Below are positions 1-11,385 of a DNA stretch of 64,000 nucleotides, piece after piece; within the stretch, counting starts at the first letter, position 1, and each line of letters opens with the position of its first letter. This DNA is from Pseudoips prasinana. Taxonomy: Eukaryota; Arthropoda; Insecta; Lepidoptera; Nolidae. A model generated the notes under the pieces. The model was not told the origin of the DNA. It saw only the letters and a list, made by a program, of their open reading frames with translations, and did not search any database. Both the position numbers and the translations under genes were made by a program. Location: positions 22,519,001-22,583,000 of the forward strand of contig OX621265.1 of assembly GCA_951640165.1 (NCBI GenBank), written 5' to 3'.

Positions 1-1122
1 GATTTCCTGGGATACACGATAACACCAGAAGGCATTACACCGACAGAAGGGAAGGTACAAGCAATTCAGTCCTATCCATTGCCAAAAACAATCCAAGATC
101 TACGTCGTTTCGTTGGAATGCTTAATTTTTATCGTTCGAGCATACACCATGCGGCCGAACATCAAAAACAATTAAACAAATATTTTCACAACGCCAAGAA
201 AAACGATAAAACAAACATACAATGGACAGAAGAGGCAAAACAAGCATTCAATCAATGTAAAGAGGATATCAAGAACTGCGCATTATTGTCCTACCCATCG
301 CTGAGCGAACCTTTCGCATTGATGACAGACGCGTCAAACTCATGTGCTGGAGCCGTTATACAGCAAAAGATCAACGGCAGCTGGAGACCACTGGGATTTT
401 ATTCCAAAAAGTTCAGCGACGCTCAACAAAAGTACAGCACGTACGACCGTGAGTTGCTATCAATCTACATGGCAATACGTCACTTCCGACGTGTGTTTGA
501 AGGACGAGAGTTAATTGTTTACACGGACCACAAACCGCTGTGTAATGCATTAACATCAAACAGCAAGTCTGAGACGCCCCGCCGAACAAGATACCTTGAA
601 TATATCGGACAGTTCACGTCCAATATTCAACACGTAATCGGCCAGGACAACAAGGTCGCGGACGCATTATCGCGAGTCGAAACAATAACATGTCCGTCAC
701 CACTGGATTACACCGAGTTAGCACTAAAACAAGATTTAGATGAAGAACTTAAATTGTTGTCAAACAAAGGAAAGCACCTATTCAAGAAGATCACCATCCC
801 TAACTCAACTGCCCATCCCGTTACCTGCGAGATGTCATCAAGCACTGCTCGTCCATATTTGCCACTAGATTTTCGAAAAGCAGTATTCCGAGCGATCCAC
901 GACCTTAGTCACCCCGGCATAAGGGCGACAAGGAAGCTAGTCACCGCTCGATACTGGTGGCCCGCAATGAATAGAGACGTAAATGTGTGGACTCGAACCT
1001 GCGACGCGTGCCAGCGCGCCAAGGTGCAACAACACACAAAAGCACCCATAGCAAGTTTCCAACAAGCAAACAGACTTGGAGCATGTACATATAGATATTG
1101 TTGGTCCGTTACCTATTTCTGA
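1..1122 (+). pseudogene. pol: Unit A pol fragment: RT C-terminus, RNase H, integrase zinc domain
   Basis: The frame is open from base 1. It starts in the RT thumb and then shows the RNase H acidic motif (TDAS), the tether region (YTDHKPL) and VADALSR. It ends with an integrase HHCC finger (HDLSHPG followed by CDACQRAK). The frame closes at 1122, just after the zinc finger, because the integrase core lies one frame forward. The same break occurs in every unit, so this polyprotein is truncated before the catalytic integrase. The N-terminal RT is outside the window, so the motif-A residue of this unit cannot be read. Confidence 0.85.
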
Positions 1123-1949
1123 CGGCTTTCGATATTTATTAACCATGATAGATAGGGCTACCAAATGGCCTGAAGCCCTACCGCTGGAGGAAATAACCGC
1201 AGAACAAGTTGCTAATGCATTCTATGAGGGTTGGATTGCGAGATTTGGTTGCCCAATAACCATAACCACGGATCAAGGAAGGCAATTTGAGTCTGACTTA
1301 TTTAATAAATTAATGCAACGCATGGGAATTCACCGCACCCGCACTACTGCCTACCACCCACAGTGTAATGGCGTGATTGAGCGATGGCACCGTTCACTCA
1401 AAACGTCACTCACCGCAAGACTCAAATCCACAACATGGTCACACGAGTTACCTACAGTGTTACTGGGACTGCGCGCGTCGATAAAAGAGGATGTAGGCGC
1501 TAGTACCGCAGAATTATTATATGGCCAATCGCTGCGATTACCCGGAGAATTCTATGATGAATCAACTAAACATCGAGATACGATTTCAAACTTTATGAAT
1601 AAATTGAATGGGGCTTTAAAGAAGGCCCAGGCGCAACGGAAATCTAACCAATCACGAGCAACATTTATTCACGACGATCTACACAAATGTTCGCATGTTT
1701 ACCTACGCGATGACGCATCAAGCAAACCTCTGACGCCGACCTACAGTGGCCCGTACCAAGTGATCGATCGTAAAGATAAGTACTTCACAATCCAGTTGCG
1801 CAATAGATGCACACATATCACTATTGACAGACTAAAGCCCGCTTTCCGCATCAACACTGAGACAGAGGAACCCGTCACGGATACGTACGCATACGTCACA
1901 AGATCAGGAAGGACATCGAAGCCCTGTGTACGTTTCACTAGCGGGGGAA
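1..1949 (+). mobile_element. Ty3/Gypsy (Kabuki/CsRn1-like) unit A, internal region, cut by window edge
   Basis: This is the right-hand part of the first visible unit of the tandem array. It enters the window inside the reverse transcriptase thumb and runs through RNase H and integrase to the LTR at 1950. The sequence is essentially identical to the equivalent part of units B-F. The clade call rests on the Gag CHCC-type knuckle seen in complete units and on a primer-binding site starting TGGTGACCCCG. From memory, both are features of CsRn1/Kabuki elements. Confidence 0.9.
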
Positions 1950-1957
1950 TGATGTAG
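1076..1957 (+). pseudogene. pol: Unit A integrase core and C-terminal domain, out of frame with pol
   Basis: This is the integrase catalytic core. The DDE residues are visible as HIDIVGP (D), TTDQGRQFES (D) and GVIERWHR (E). A GPY-type C-terminal module (GPYQVIDRK) follows. The frame overlaps the upstream pol frame by 47 bp in the +1 register, which is most simply one extra base near the ACTTGGAG stretch. No start suited to independent translation is evident, so the Met given is nominal. The stop codon overlaps the start of the LTR. Confidence 0.85.
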
Positions 1958-2255
1958 CAGCTCATACTTACGTATTGATATACCTACATACTAGAGGAGC
2001 GCACCGGCCGCGCGCCCGCGCATACTGAGCTAGCCAAAGTATGGAATGAGAACCGGCCGACCGTATCATCACGCTCGCACAATGTAGGGAGTACGACACA
2101 CCTACCGACGTTGTCAAATAATGTTAGACATAAGTTTTTAGATGTACCTTATTTATTTTTATTATTTTGAACCGATACGGTATATATAAGCAGCGCTTCT
2201 CAATAAAGCACACAGATCGTTGTACGCCGTTTTACTTACCACACGCACCGCAACA
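1950..2255 (+). repeat. Gypsy LTR, unit A/B junction
   Basis: This 306-bp LTR begins TGATGTAGCAG directly after the purine-rich GCGGGGGAA and ends CGCAACA. It contains a TATA-like element (2181-2190) and an AATAAA signal (2202-2207), so it can supply both promoter and polyadenylation functions. It is the only LTR between units A and B: each pair of neighbouring units shares one LTR. A start at 1953 (TGTAGC) is equally compatible. Confidence 0.85.
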
Positions 2256-2273
2256 TTGGTGACCCCGCGTTCG
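2256..2273 (+). other. Primer-binding site of unit B
   Basis: The segment directly after the LTR reads T, then TGGTGACCCCG. This resembles the complement of a tRNA 3' end with its CCA. From memory, CsRn1-type elements use a tRNA-Trp primer with this start. Identical sites follow the LTRs at 10507, 14752, 25241 and 29486, but not the last LTR at 33731, where the array ends. Confidence 0.65.
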
Positions 2274-2779
2274 AAATGGCCACGCCCGTAACAATGGAAG
2301 ACAAAACTACGGCGCCTGCACTGCCCTACTAAGCGCAAAAGCGGTATCTCAAAAAAAATCGTAATATTTATTTTTATACCATCGGATAGCTTTAAAAAAT
2401 ACGCATCTAATGAACTAAGCCTTTTAGCGCTATCTTGTTGAAAACATATAAAAATACCCTTAAGAAAGATTTCTCTATCTCAGTTTTACCTTAAATCACT
2501 AAGGATATTAGAGGTATATCAATATTAAGTAGTCAAACAGCCGTATATTTAAATACCGCCAAATCTCTTTAACAACAACAACAATTTTTCTAAGCCGTTA
2601 AGCGGCAAATATGTAAAATACGTGAATTACTGACTTACCGCTATAACGCTTAATTTTTGAATGCTTACTTGATCTGCAAATCATTTTACTTTATGAGATA
2701 CGGTTGCAGCGGTAAATTAAAATGGCTCTTATTGTTTGATTGATACGATCGGGTTTCTAATACATTTACATTTTACCCA

Positions 2780-3270
2780 CAGGATAGTGGTTTACTACGA
2801 AAGTTTTGTGCCGACTGGTTAAGGCCGAAAAGGTTTGAGTGTTTTTCCTGTATTATAGTATGAAGGGTTGTTTGAACGCTACAAAGCCGAAATCATAAGT
2901 GAATACTACCATTTTTTTATTTTTCATCGAGATAAAAATAATATCTTACTGTGGGTTGACAATTGTTCATCACAGAACAAAAATTGGACATTTTTTTTCT
3001 TTCTTAATTTACGTTGTGAATTCAAATGACATCAACGCCGATAAGATTGGTATAAAATATTTCTAACCAGGCCACACCTTTAAGTCAGCTGAGAGTTTCC
3101 ATTATAGGGTGGAGTTGTCGATGAAGCGCATGAAAAACAAAATTTATGACTTTTCAGATTTTTCTCAGGCAGTTAGCACTGCAGGAAAAAACTTAAAACT
3201 TAAAGAAATGACTCTACAAGATTTTTATGACTGGGAAGATTACACGACACAGTATAAACTAGGGTTGTAA
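2780..3270 (+). pseudogene. Decayed transposase C-terminal region
   Basis: Discontinuous + strand frames encode a recognisable transposase tail. There is a segment with LLWVDNCSSQNKNW (about 2944-2990), then after a frame break GHTFKSAESFHYRVEL and DFYDWEDYTTQYK, ending at TAA 3268-3270. These align in order with WSDCCGGQNRN, ESGHTF and the following region of the transposase at 58963-61280. Stops and frameshifts show it is dead. The coding direction (+) runs inward from the left TIR. The 5' two thirds are unrecognisable or lost. Confidence 0.7.
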
Positions 3271-3426
3271 CGGAGGCCTCTTAGCGGAGGCGGAGGCGGA
3301 TGTGAAGGTGACGGATTTCACCTCCGCGGATGCGGAGGTTAACGGATGCGAATGCGAAGGTGAAAGTGGATGTGAAAAAATAGTATTTTATGAGTAATAT
3401 TAATATTTTTAATCTCAATAAATGAA
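3262..3426. repeat. CGGAGG-rich subterminal repeat arm (left)
   Basis: The segment starts AGGGTTGTAACGGAGGCC and contains many GGAGGC/GGATGC units. A matching arm lies at about 5715-5815, with CCTCCGTTATAACTCC and GGAGGCGGAGGCGG. Together they bracket the RTE fragment and probably mark another nested DNA transposon, perhaps hAT-like. Exact ends and TSD could not be fixed. Confidence 0.45.
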
Positions 3427-5638
3427 GAATGAGCTGAAAGTGGGGCAATTTCAATTTGACTTCGTAGAGAAGGAGGGACGCTTTATGATGAACTCCTTTT
3501 TCAAGAAGCCGGATAACCGCAAATGGACCTGGGTAAAGTAAAACAAAAAACGAGATAGACTTTATTTTGTCGACGATAAAACAGATGTTCAATGACGTCT
3601 GAGAGATCAATACGGTTAAAAGCGGGAGCGATCACAGGCGGGGCTCATTGAACCTTAATGTCAAGCTCCAGAGGTCCCGACTGATAAAGTCTATGCTCCG
3701 ACCTTTACCCATCCACGTCGAAAACCCGGAACCCTTTCAGCTCAAACTGCAAAACCGAGTGGACTCATACCACGACAGGTTCGTAGAAGCTGTCCATACG
3801 GCTGGGTCTTTAAGGCCCGCCGTACAAACAGAACCAAAAATATCTCTGACTAAGCCCTGCAGCTAAAAGAAGAAAGACGGAAAATGGTTTTGACATCCTC
3901 TGATGATGCTACCAGATACCGGCAGCTCAACAGATAGATCTAGACAGTCTTTGACTCGCGACACGCGCCCAATTAATACAAAATGTATTAAGAAGCCATC
4001 GAGTGGAACAAAGACTCTAAAGTGTTAGAAAGAGAACTGTCTGTTAAACAGAGCCAACTGACAAAGCTGTAGACTGAGGATAGCAGAATCGTCACGTCTA
4101 GACCTGAGTTGCTGGGAGAGATCGAGAGGTTCTATGGACAGCTGTATACGAGAACCCAGTCACCTGTCGATAGTTGTGCCTCAGATCCCAGAGCACGACT
4201 AATCCGAGACTTCACCGAAGACATCCCGGACGTCAGCATGTGCGAGATAAGAATTCCTCTCAAACAGCTTAAGAACAACAAGGCGCCTGGTGATGATGGA
4301 GTTACAGCAAGTTACAGCTTCTAGCTCTTCTACGGGCCCTTCAGAAGTTATTGAACTCCGTCATACTAGAAGGTCAAACGCCACAAGTATGGCACAGAGG
4401 TGTGGCGGTACTCTTCTTCAAAAAAGGCGAAAAAACCCTCTTGAAGAATTACAGACCCATCACAATGCTGAGCCATGTTTACAAGTTGTTTTTGAGAGTC
4501 ATTACGAATCGTCTCGCACGCAGGTTTGATGACTTCCAGCCTCCCGAACAAGCCGGATTCCATAAAGGCTTTAGTACCATAGACCACATAAATAAGACCG
4601 AAGAGTATAACCAGCCATTATGCTTAGTGTTTGTGGACTATGAAAAAGTCTTTGATTCGATTAGAACCTGGGCCGTACTGAGGTCTCTCAAAAAATGTCT
4701 AATCGACTACCGGTATATCGAGATGTTAAAGTGTTTATATGAAAACGCCACTATGTCAGTGCGACTCCCGGACCGGAACTGGGAACCTATCCACTTGCAG
4801 CGAGGTGTGGGGCAGGGAGATGTTATATCTCTGAAACTGTTCACTGCTGCATTGGAAGATGTCTTCAAGCTTTTGGACTGGGAAGGATTTGGCATCCATG
4901 TCAATGGCGAGTACATCACCCACCTTCAATTTTCCGACAGTATAGTACTCATGGCTGAGACCCTAGAAGACCTCGGTATAATTCTCAATGGCCTCTGGAT
5001 AGTCTCTCAACAAGTTGGTCTTAAAATTAACATGGATAAGACAAAAATGATGTCGAACATCCATGTTGCACCCACTCTTCTTAAGGTTGGAGACTGCACT
5101 CAAAGTTGTAGAGAACTAACTATATTATTTACCTAGGACAGATCATCCAACTAGGTAGGTCCAACTTCGAAAAGGAGGTAAATCATAGAATCCAACTCGG
5201 CTGGGCAGCGTTCGGGAAGCTACTTGATATCTTCTCGACCCAAATACCGTTGTGTCTCAAGTCGAAAGTCTTCAACCAGTGTGTGTTGCCAGTGATGACT
5301 AACGTCATCGCTCACTATGGGTCTTATCAGGCGGCACAAGGTCACCGAAAGATCAATGGAAAGGGCTATGCTTGGGGGTGAACCAAAGTAACCTACTTAA
5401 CCCGAAGAATTGCCAAGCTGAAGTGGCAGTGGGCAGGGCACATAGCTCGTAGAGCCGACGGCCGCTGGGGCAGAAAGGTTCTCGAGTGGCCAACACGAGC
5501 CGGATGATCTTGTGCGGGTTGCTAGAAGTCGCTGGATGCTGATAACGTAAGACGGGCAAACGAGGATATCTTTGGGGGAAGGGGGGGGGGGGTTGTCCAG
5601 CAGTGGGCGTCAATCGGCTGATATGATGATGATGATGA
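3427..5638 (+). pseudogene. 5'-truncated RTE-clade LINE fragment
   Basis: This is the + strand counterpart of the intact RTE at 37786-40900. It begins in the endonuclease C-terminal part and covers the reverse transcriptase (a 261-codon open stretch at 4351-5136) down to the tail and a short GATGAT repeat. The RT active-site box, FADD in the intact copy, is FSDS here, and several stops and frameshifts break the frame. A run of G near 5581 lies close to the 3' end. It is dead, and older than the intact copy. Confidence 0.85.
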
Positions 5639-5699
5639 CAAGATGGAATTGATGCAAAAGGCATTCTCTGCCAGTCGACCTTTGGGTGATGCAGAGATA

Positions 5700-6293
5700 C
5701 ATGATGATGCCGTAAATAAACCTCCGTTATAACTCCGCAAAAAAACAGCGGAGGCGGAGGCGGAGGCGAAGGTACGATTTCATGCGGAACTTCCGCAGTA
5801 ACGGCGTTCCGCAGAAAATATGTTGAAATCTTTTTAAAATATTATACCTCAAAACAGAATGTCCTTTTGGAGAGAACTCCCTACTTTTGACTAGATTAAT
5901 TTCATAGAATCCGTTTTTTCTTCAAATATTTTCTTATGCCATTATAAATTTGAATAATAAAAGACTTCATAAATATACTCTGATCGTTTTTATTTCCTTA
6001 AATAATACATATTTTATTCGATACAAAATGCATACTTTTTTGTATACGTACATGTAGGAGAAAAGCTAACGAAAAAGCGGTAACTCAAATTTTAATTGTT
6101 TAGTTACTAAGCGGTGTAGCAGTATCTCATGAAAAAGGTATATCCATATACATTTTTGATATTTTAACTATTTTAGTAACAAATAGATGCAATATAATAT
6201 ATAAATACTATTTAATAAGCAAAAAAATCATAATACAAAGTAAAGAAAAGGATTTTTTACAAAACATCAATTATCTCGAAACTAGCTTTCATT
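5700..6293. other. Right part of the unit B insertion, no gene
   Basis: Holds the second CGGAGG-rich arm (to about 5815), then AT-rich sequence with short echoes of the terminal motif (AAGCGGTAACTCA near 6075). I see no coding potential. Confidence 0.5.
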
Positions 6294-7139
6294 TAGATAC
6301 CGCTTTTGCGCTTAGTTGGGCAGTGCAGACGTTGAAGCAGTTAGCGTCCAGTCACGCATACCTAAATTCTGGTGCAACAGACCTAAGCTTTGGTTTGCTC
6401 AATTTGAGGTCATTATTCAAAACCAAAAGCTCAGTGATGAAAGCAAGTTCGCACTTCTTGTGGCTCAGTTGGAGATCAAGGACATCGACCAAATCAGCGA
6501 TATTATCCTGTCACCGGCCAACTCCGGCCGATACGACAATGCGAAAAGAAGATTATTGGAGGTCTACGAAGATAGCGAGGGTATTCAGCTACAAAAACTA
6601 TTGAATGAAATGGAGCTCGGCGACCAACGACCATCTCAGTTGCTGCGTCGAATGAGAAACCTCGCTGGGACTAAAATGCCAGACGACACCCTTAAAATGT
6701 TGTGGCAAGGACACCTACCTGCTTCTACCCGCACAGTGTTGGCATGTTTGAGTGAGGAATCCAAGCTAGACTCGTTGGCCGCCATGGCTGACAAAATGCA
6801 AGAGCAGCTAAGAGAGGTGAGCGCCGTGTGTTCATGCCAGTGTCAACCTACTACGTCAAAGACAGTGACGTCAGCTGAAATAGCGGTGACATCTGTATCT
6901 GCTGACCAGAAGCTTTACAGCATGATTGAAGCTCTGACCAAGGAAGTCGCAGAGCTGAAAATGAACCGATCTCGCAAGTTCCAACGCCGATCCCACAATT
7001 TCAGAAGCCGTTCCAGCTCCAAATCTCGGGACAGGAGAAACACGATGTGCTATTTTCATAAGAAATTCGGGAAATCAGCATACCGATGCAGAAGTCCGTG
7101 CAGTTTTAAAGAGACGTCTAACGAGAAGTCGGAAAACTA

Positions 7140-7550
7140 GTGGAGACCCAAGCCGTGGCGGTGGCTGAAGTCGACGATTTATCCACATACCGCCTATTTT
7201 TATACGATAAATCGCCCGGAAAGAAATTCCTAATCGACACGGGTGCAAACGTTTCCGTGTTACCCGCCACCGCACGAGATAAACAGCGGATACCAACCAA
7301 CTACTTATACGCAGCAAATGGATCACAAATACCCACTTACGGTGAGCGAACCATTGTTCTCAACATCGGAATGCGTCGTGCCTACAGTTGGCGATTTATG
7401 GTTGCAACAGTTAGCCGGCCGATATTAGGCGCTGATTTTTTGCATCACCATGCACTTATGGTGGATCTCCATGGGCGACGATTGGTGGACAAAAGAACCA
7501 ACCTATCGGCCCGAGGGTTCCTGTCACCCGCAGCAGAAGGAAGCATCTGA
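7140..7550 (+). pseudogene. pol: Unit B protease frame ending in TGA
   Basis: Retropepsin-like segment with the active-site motif LIDTGANVSVLP. It lies in the -1 frame relative to gag and ends at TGA 7548-7550, 33 bp before the nominal pol start in the same frame. Without readthrough this separates protease from RT. Unit D has CGA at this codon. Confidence 0.8.
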
Positions 7551-7583
7551 ACCATCGATGACAAGCTTCCCTACCACGACCTG

Positions 7584-9374
7584 TTGGCCCAATTTCCAGA
7601 CATCACGAGACCAAACTTAGAGAAACTGGGAAATAGTGAAGTTGAACACTATATTGAAACCACCGGCCCGCCGATATTTACAAAAGCGAGGCCACTACCG
7701 CCGCATAAATATAACGCAGCAAAACAAGAATTCCAACTCATGATGGATCAAGGAATTTGTCGACCGTCTAATAGCCCATGGGCCAGTCCATTACATATGG
7801 TATTAAAGAAAGACGGTACCTACAGAACCTGCGGCGATTATCGTAGACTTAACGCAGTAACTACACCCGACCGATACCCGATACCACGCCTGCACGACTT
7901 TACACATAACCTACAAGGTAAAACGATTTTTTCAAAAATCTATCTTCAAAAGGCCTACTATCAGATCAAAAACAGAGAAGAGGACGTGAAGAAGACAGCC
8001 GTGATTACCCCTTTTGGCTTGTACGAGTTCACCAGGATGTGTCCTGGTTTGATGAATGGAGGCCAGACCTTCCAACGTCATATCGACAACGTGCTCCGTG
8101 GCCTTCCTGTCTTCCCGTTCGTCGACGACATTCTCGTAGCTTCTGAAAACCAAGAAATACACAGAAGGGAACTTCAAGAAGTATTTAAACGTCTCAACGA
8201 TAGTGGTTTAAAAATAAACGTCGCTAAGTGTATCTTCGGCCAGTCAAAACTAGATTTCCTGGGATACACGATAACACCAGAAGGCATTACACCGACAGAA
8301 GGGAAGGTACAAGCAATTCAGTCCTATCCATTGCCAAAAACAATCCAAGATCTACGTCGTTTCGTTGGAATGCTTAATTTTTATCGTTCGAGCATACACC
8401 ATGCGGCCGAACATCAAAAACAATTAAACAAATATTTTCACAACGCCAAGAAAAACGATAAAACAAACATACAATGGACAGAAGAGGCAAAACAAGCATT
8501 CAATCAATGTAAAGAGGATATCAAGAACTGCGCATTATTGTCCTACCCATCGCTGAGCGAACCTTTCGCATTGATGACAGACGCGTCAAACTCATGTGCT
8601 GGAGCCGTTATACAGCAAAAGATCAACGGCAGCTGGAGACCACTGGGATTTTATTCCAAAAAGTTCAGCGACGCTCAACAAAAGTACAGCACGTACGACC
8701 GTGAGTTGCTATCAATCTACATGGCAATACGTCACTTCCGACGTGTGTTTGAAGGACGAGAGTTAATTGTTTACACGGACCACAAACCGCTGTGTAATGC
8801 ATTAACATCAAACAGCAAGTCTGAGACGCCCCGCCGAACAAGATACCTTGAATATATCGGACAGTTCACGTCCAATATTCAACACGTAATCGGCCAGGAC
8901 AACAAGGTCGCGGACGCATTATCGCGAGTCGAAACAATAACATGTCCGTCACCACTGGATTACACCGAGTTAGCACTAAAACAAGATTTAGATGAAGAAC
9001 TTAAATTGTTGTCAAACAAAGGAAAGCACCTATTCAAGAAGATCACCATCCCTAACTCAACTGCCCATCCCGTTACCTGCGAGATGTCATCAAGCACTGC
9101 TCGTCCATATTTGCCACTAGATTTTCGAAAAGCAGTATTCCGAGCGATCCACGACCTTAGTCACCCCGGCATAAGGGCGACAAGGAAGCTAGTCACCGCT
9201 CGATACTGGTGGCCCGCAATGAATAGAGACGTAAATGTGTGGACTCGAACCTGCGACGCGTGCCAGCGCGCCAAGGTGCAACAACACACAAAAGCACCCA
9301 TAGCAAGTTTCCAACAAGCAAACAGACTTGGAGCATGTACATATAGATATTGTTGGTCCGTTACCTATTTCTGA
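7584..9374 (+). pseudogene. pol: Unit B RT-RNase H-integrase zinc domain; RT motif A Asp changed to Tyr
   Basis: This 596-codon frame spans RT (FGLYEFTR, then the FVDD active-site box), RNase H and the integrase HHCC finger. At 7941-7943 the codon is TAT (Tyr) where units C, D and E have GAT (Asp) in the context KI-x-LQKAYYQI. That residue is the motif-A catalytic aspartate of reverse transcriptases, so this copy should be inactive. The frame ends early because of the shared integrase frameshift. Confidence 0.85.
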
Positions 9375-10209
9375 CGGCTTTCGATATTTATTAACCATGA
9401 TAGATAGGGCTACCAAATGGCCTGAAGCCCTACCGCTGGAGGAAATAACCGCAGAACAAGTTGCTAATGCATTCTATGAGGGTTGGATTGCGAGATTTGG
9501 TTGCCCAATAACCATAACCACGGATCAAGGAAGGCAATTTGAGTCTGACTTATTTAATAAATTAATGCAACGCATGGGAATTCACCGCACCCGCACTACT
9601 GCCTACCACCCACAGTGTAATGGCGTGATTGAGCGATGGCACCGTTCACTCAAAACGTCACTCACCGCAAGACTCAAATCCACAACATGGTCACACGAGT
9701 TACCTACAGTGTTACTGGGACTGCGCGCGTCGATAAAAGAGGATGTAGGCGCTAGTACCGCAGAATTATTATATGGCCAATCGCTGCGATTACCCGGAGA
9801 ATTCTATGATGAATCAACTAAACATCGAGATACGATTTCAAACTTTATGAATAAATTGAATGGGGCTTTAAAGAAGGCCCAGGCGCAACGGAAATCTAAC
9901 CAATCACGAGCAACATTTATTCACGACGATCTACACAAATGTTCGCATGTTTACCTACGCGATGACGCATCAAGCAAACCTCTGACGCCGACCTACAGTG
10001 GCCCGTACCAAGTGATCGATCGTAAAGATAAGTACTTCACAATCCAGTTGCGCAATAGATGCACACATATCACTATTGACAGACTAAAGCCCGCTTTCCG
10101 CATCAACACTGAGACAGAGGAACCCGTCACGGATACGTACGCATACGTCACAAGATCAGGAAGGACATCGAAGCCCTGTGTACGTTTCACTAGCGGGGGA
10201 ATGATGTAG
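9328..10209 (+). pseudogene. pol: Unit B integrase core, out of frame
   Basis: Same 293-codon integrase core and GPY-type tail as in unit A, with the DDE residues retained. It is displaced by one base from the upstream pol frame and overlaps it by 47 bp. Confidence 0.85.
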
Positions 10210-10507
10210 CAGCTCATACTTACGTATTGATATACCTACATACTAGAGGAGCGCACCGGCCGCGCGCCCGCGCATACTGAGCTAGCCAAAGTATGGAATG
10301 AGAACCGGCCGACCGTATCATCACGCTCGCACAATGTAGGGAGTACGACACACCTACCGACGTTGTCAAATAATGTTAGACATAAGTTTTTAGATGTACC
10401 TTATTTATTTTTATTATTTTGAACCGATACGGTATATATAAGCAGCGCTTCTCAATAAAGCACACAGATCGTTGTACGCCGTTTTACTTACCACACGCAC
10501 CGCAACA
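10202..10507 (+). repeat. Gypsy LTR, unit B/C junction
   Basis: 306-bp LTR, with no difference from the LTR at 1950-2255 seen by eye. TATA-like and AATAAA signals are at the same offsets. Confidence 0.85.
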
Positions 10508-10527
10508 TTGGTGACCCCGCGTTCGAA

Positions 10528-11385
10528 ATGGCCACGCCCGTAACAATGGAAGACAAAACTACGGCGCCTGCAGACGTTGAAGCAGTTAGCGTCCAGTCAC
10601 GCATACCTAAATTCTGGTGCAACAGACCTAAGCTTTGGTTTGCTCAATTTGAGGTCATTATTCAAAACCAAAAGCTCAGTGATGAAAGCAAGTTCGCACT
10701 TCTTGTGGCTCAGTTGGAGATCAAGGACATCGACCAAATCAGCGATATTATCCTGTCACCGGCCAACTCCGGCCGATACGACAATGCGAAAAGAAGATTA
10801 TTGGAGGTCTACGAAGATAGCGAGGGTATTCAGCTACAAAAACTATTGAATGAAATGGAGCTCGGCGACCAACGACCATCTCAGTTGCTGCGTCGAATGA
10901 GAAACCTCGCTGGGACTAAAATGCCAGACGACACCCTTAAAATGTTGTGGCAAGGACACCTACCTGCTTCTACCCGCACAGTGTTGGCATGTTTGAGTGA
11001 GGAATCCAAGCTAGACTCGTTGGCCGCCATGGCTGACAAAATGCAAGAGCAGCTAAGAGAGGTGAGCGCCGTGTGTTCATGCCAGTGTCAACCTACTACG
11101 TCAAAGACAGTGACGTCAGCTGAAATAGCGGTGACATCTGTATCTGCTGACCAGAAGCTTTACAGCATGATTGAAGCTCTGACCAAGGAAGTCGCAGAGC
11201 TGAAAATGAACCGATCTCGCAAGTTCCAACGCCGATCCCACAATTTCAGAAGCCGTTCCAGCTCCAAATCTCGGGACAGGAGAAACACGATGTGCTATTT
11301 TCATAAGAAATTCGGGAAATCAGCATACCGATGCAGAAGTCCGTGCAGTTTTAAAGAGACGTCTAACGAGAAGTCGGAAAACTAG
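10528..11385 (+). CDS. gag: Gag, unit C
   Basis: Structural protein of 285 residues that would package element RNA into cytoplasmic particles. The N-terminal two thirds read as an alpha-helical capsid-like region (PKLWFAQFE near the start, typical of insect Gypsy Gag). An Arg/Ser-rich basic stretch follows at about residues 230-260. Then comes a knuckle of the form CYFHKKFG...C..PC near 262-280, a CHCC arrangement rather than the usual CCHC. The ATG is 21 bp after the LTR. Gag ends at TAG 11383-11385. The protease frame is open only from 11367, so a -1 shift would have to occur within 11367-11385, which includes GGAAAAC. That run is not a canonical slippery heptamer. Confidence 0.85.
   Translation: MATPVTMEDKTTAPADVEAVSVQSRIPKFWCNRPKLWFAQFEVIIQNQKLSDESKFALLVAQLEIKDIDQISDIILSPANSGRYDNAKRRLLEVYEDSEGIQLQKLLNEMELGDQRPSQLLRRMRNLAGTKMPDDTLKMLWQGHLPASTRTVLACLSEESKLDSLAAMADKMQEQLREVSAVCSCQCQPTTSKTVTSAEIAVTSVSADQKLYSMIEALTKEVAELKMNRSRKFQRRSHNFRSRSSSKSRDRRNTMCYFHKKFGKSAYRCRSPCSFKETSNEKSEN

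Larger units (their letters stand above)
2321..6323 (+). mobile_element. DNA transposon inserted in unit B gag (Sola-like, 4-bp TSD)
   Basis: The insertion is exact: the gag sequence of other units is interrupted after TGCA (2317-2320), and TGCA is repeated at 6324-6327. The ends are inverted repeats of about 29 bp with one mismatch. The left starts CTGCCCTACTAAGCGCAAAA, and the right end (reverse complement) starts CTGCCCAACTAAGCG. The shared inner motif AAGCGGTATCT recurs in altered form near 6075 and 6110. Inside are a decayed transposase (2780-3270), CGGAGG-rich arms and an RTE fragment, so the element is non-autonomous and itself a nest. The 4-bp TSD plus transposase type suggest the Sola group; the superfamily is an inference. 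Confidence 0.85.
2276..7140 (+). pseudogene. gag: Unit B gag, split by a DNA transposon
   Basis: The gag ATG and 15 codons lie at 2276-2320. The frame resumes at 6328 and runs to the TAG at 7138-7140. The 4003-bp insertion plus a TGCA duplication separates the halves. Outside the insertion the sequence matches the 285-residue Gag of units C-F, including the basic Arg/Ser-rich stretch and CHCC-type knuckle near the C-terminus. The copy cannot give full-length Gag. Confidence 0.85.

Noticed and set aside
937..1164. 75-codon minus-strand frame repeated in each Gypsy unit
   Set aside because: Antisense shadow of the integrase region with no recognisable motif; repeated only because the unit is repeated.
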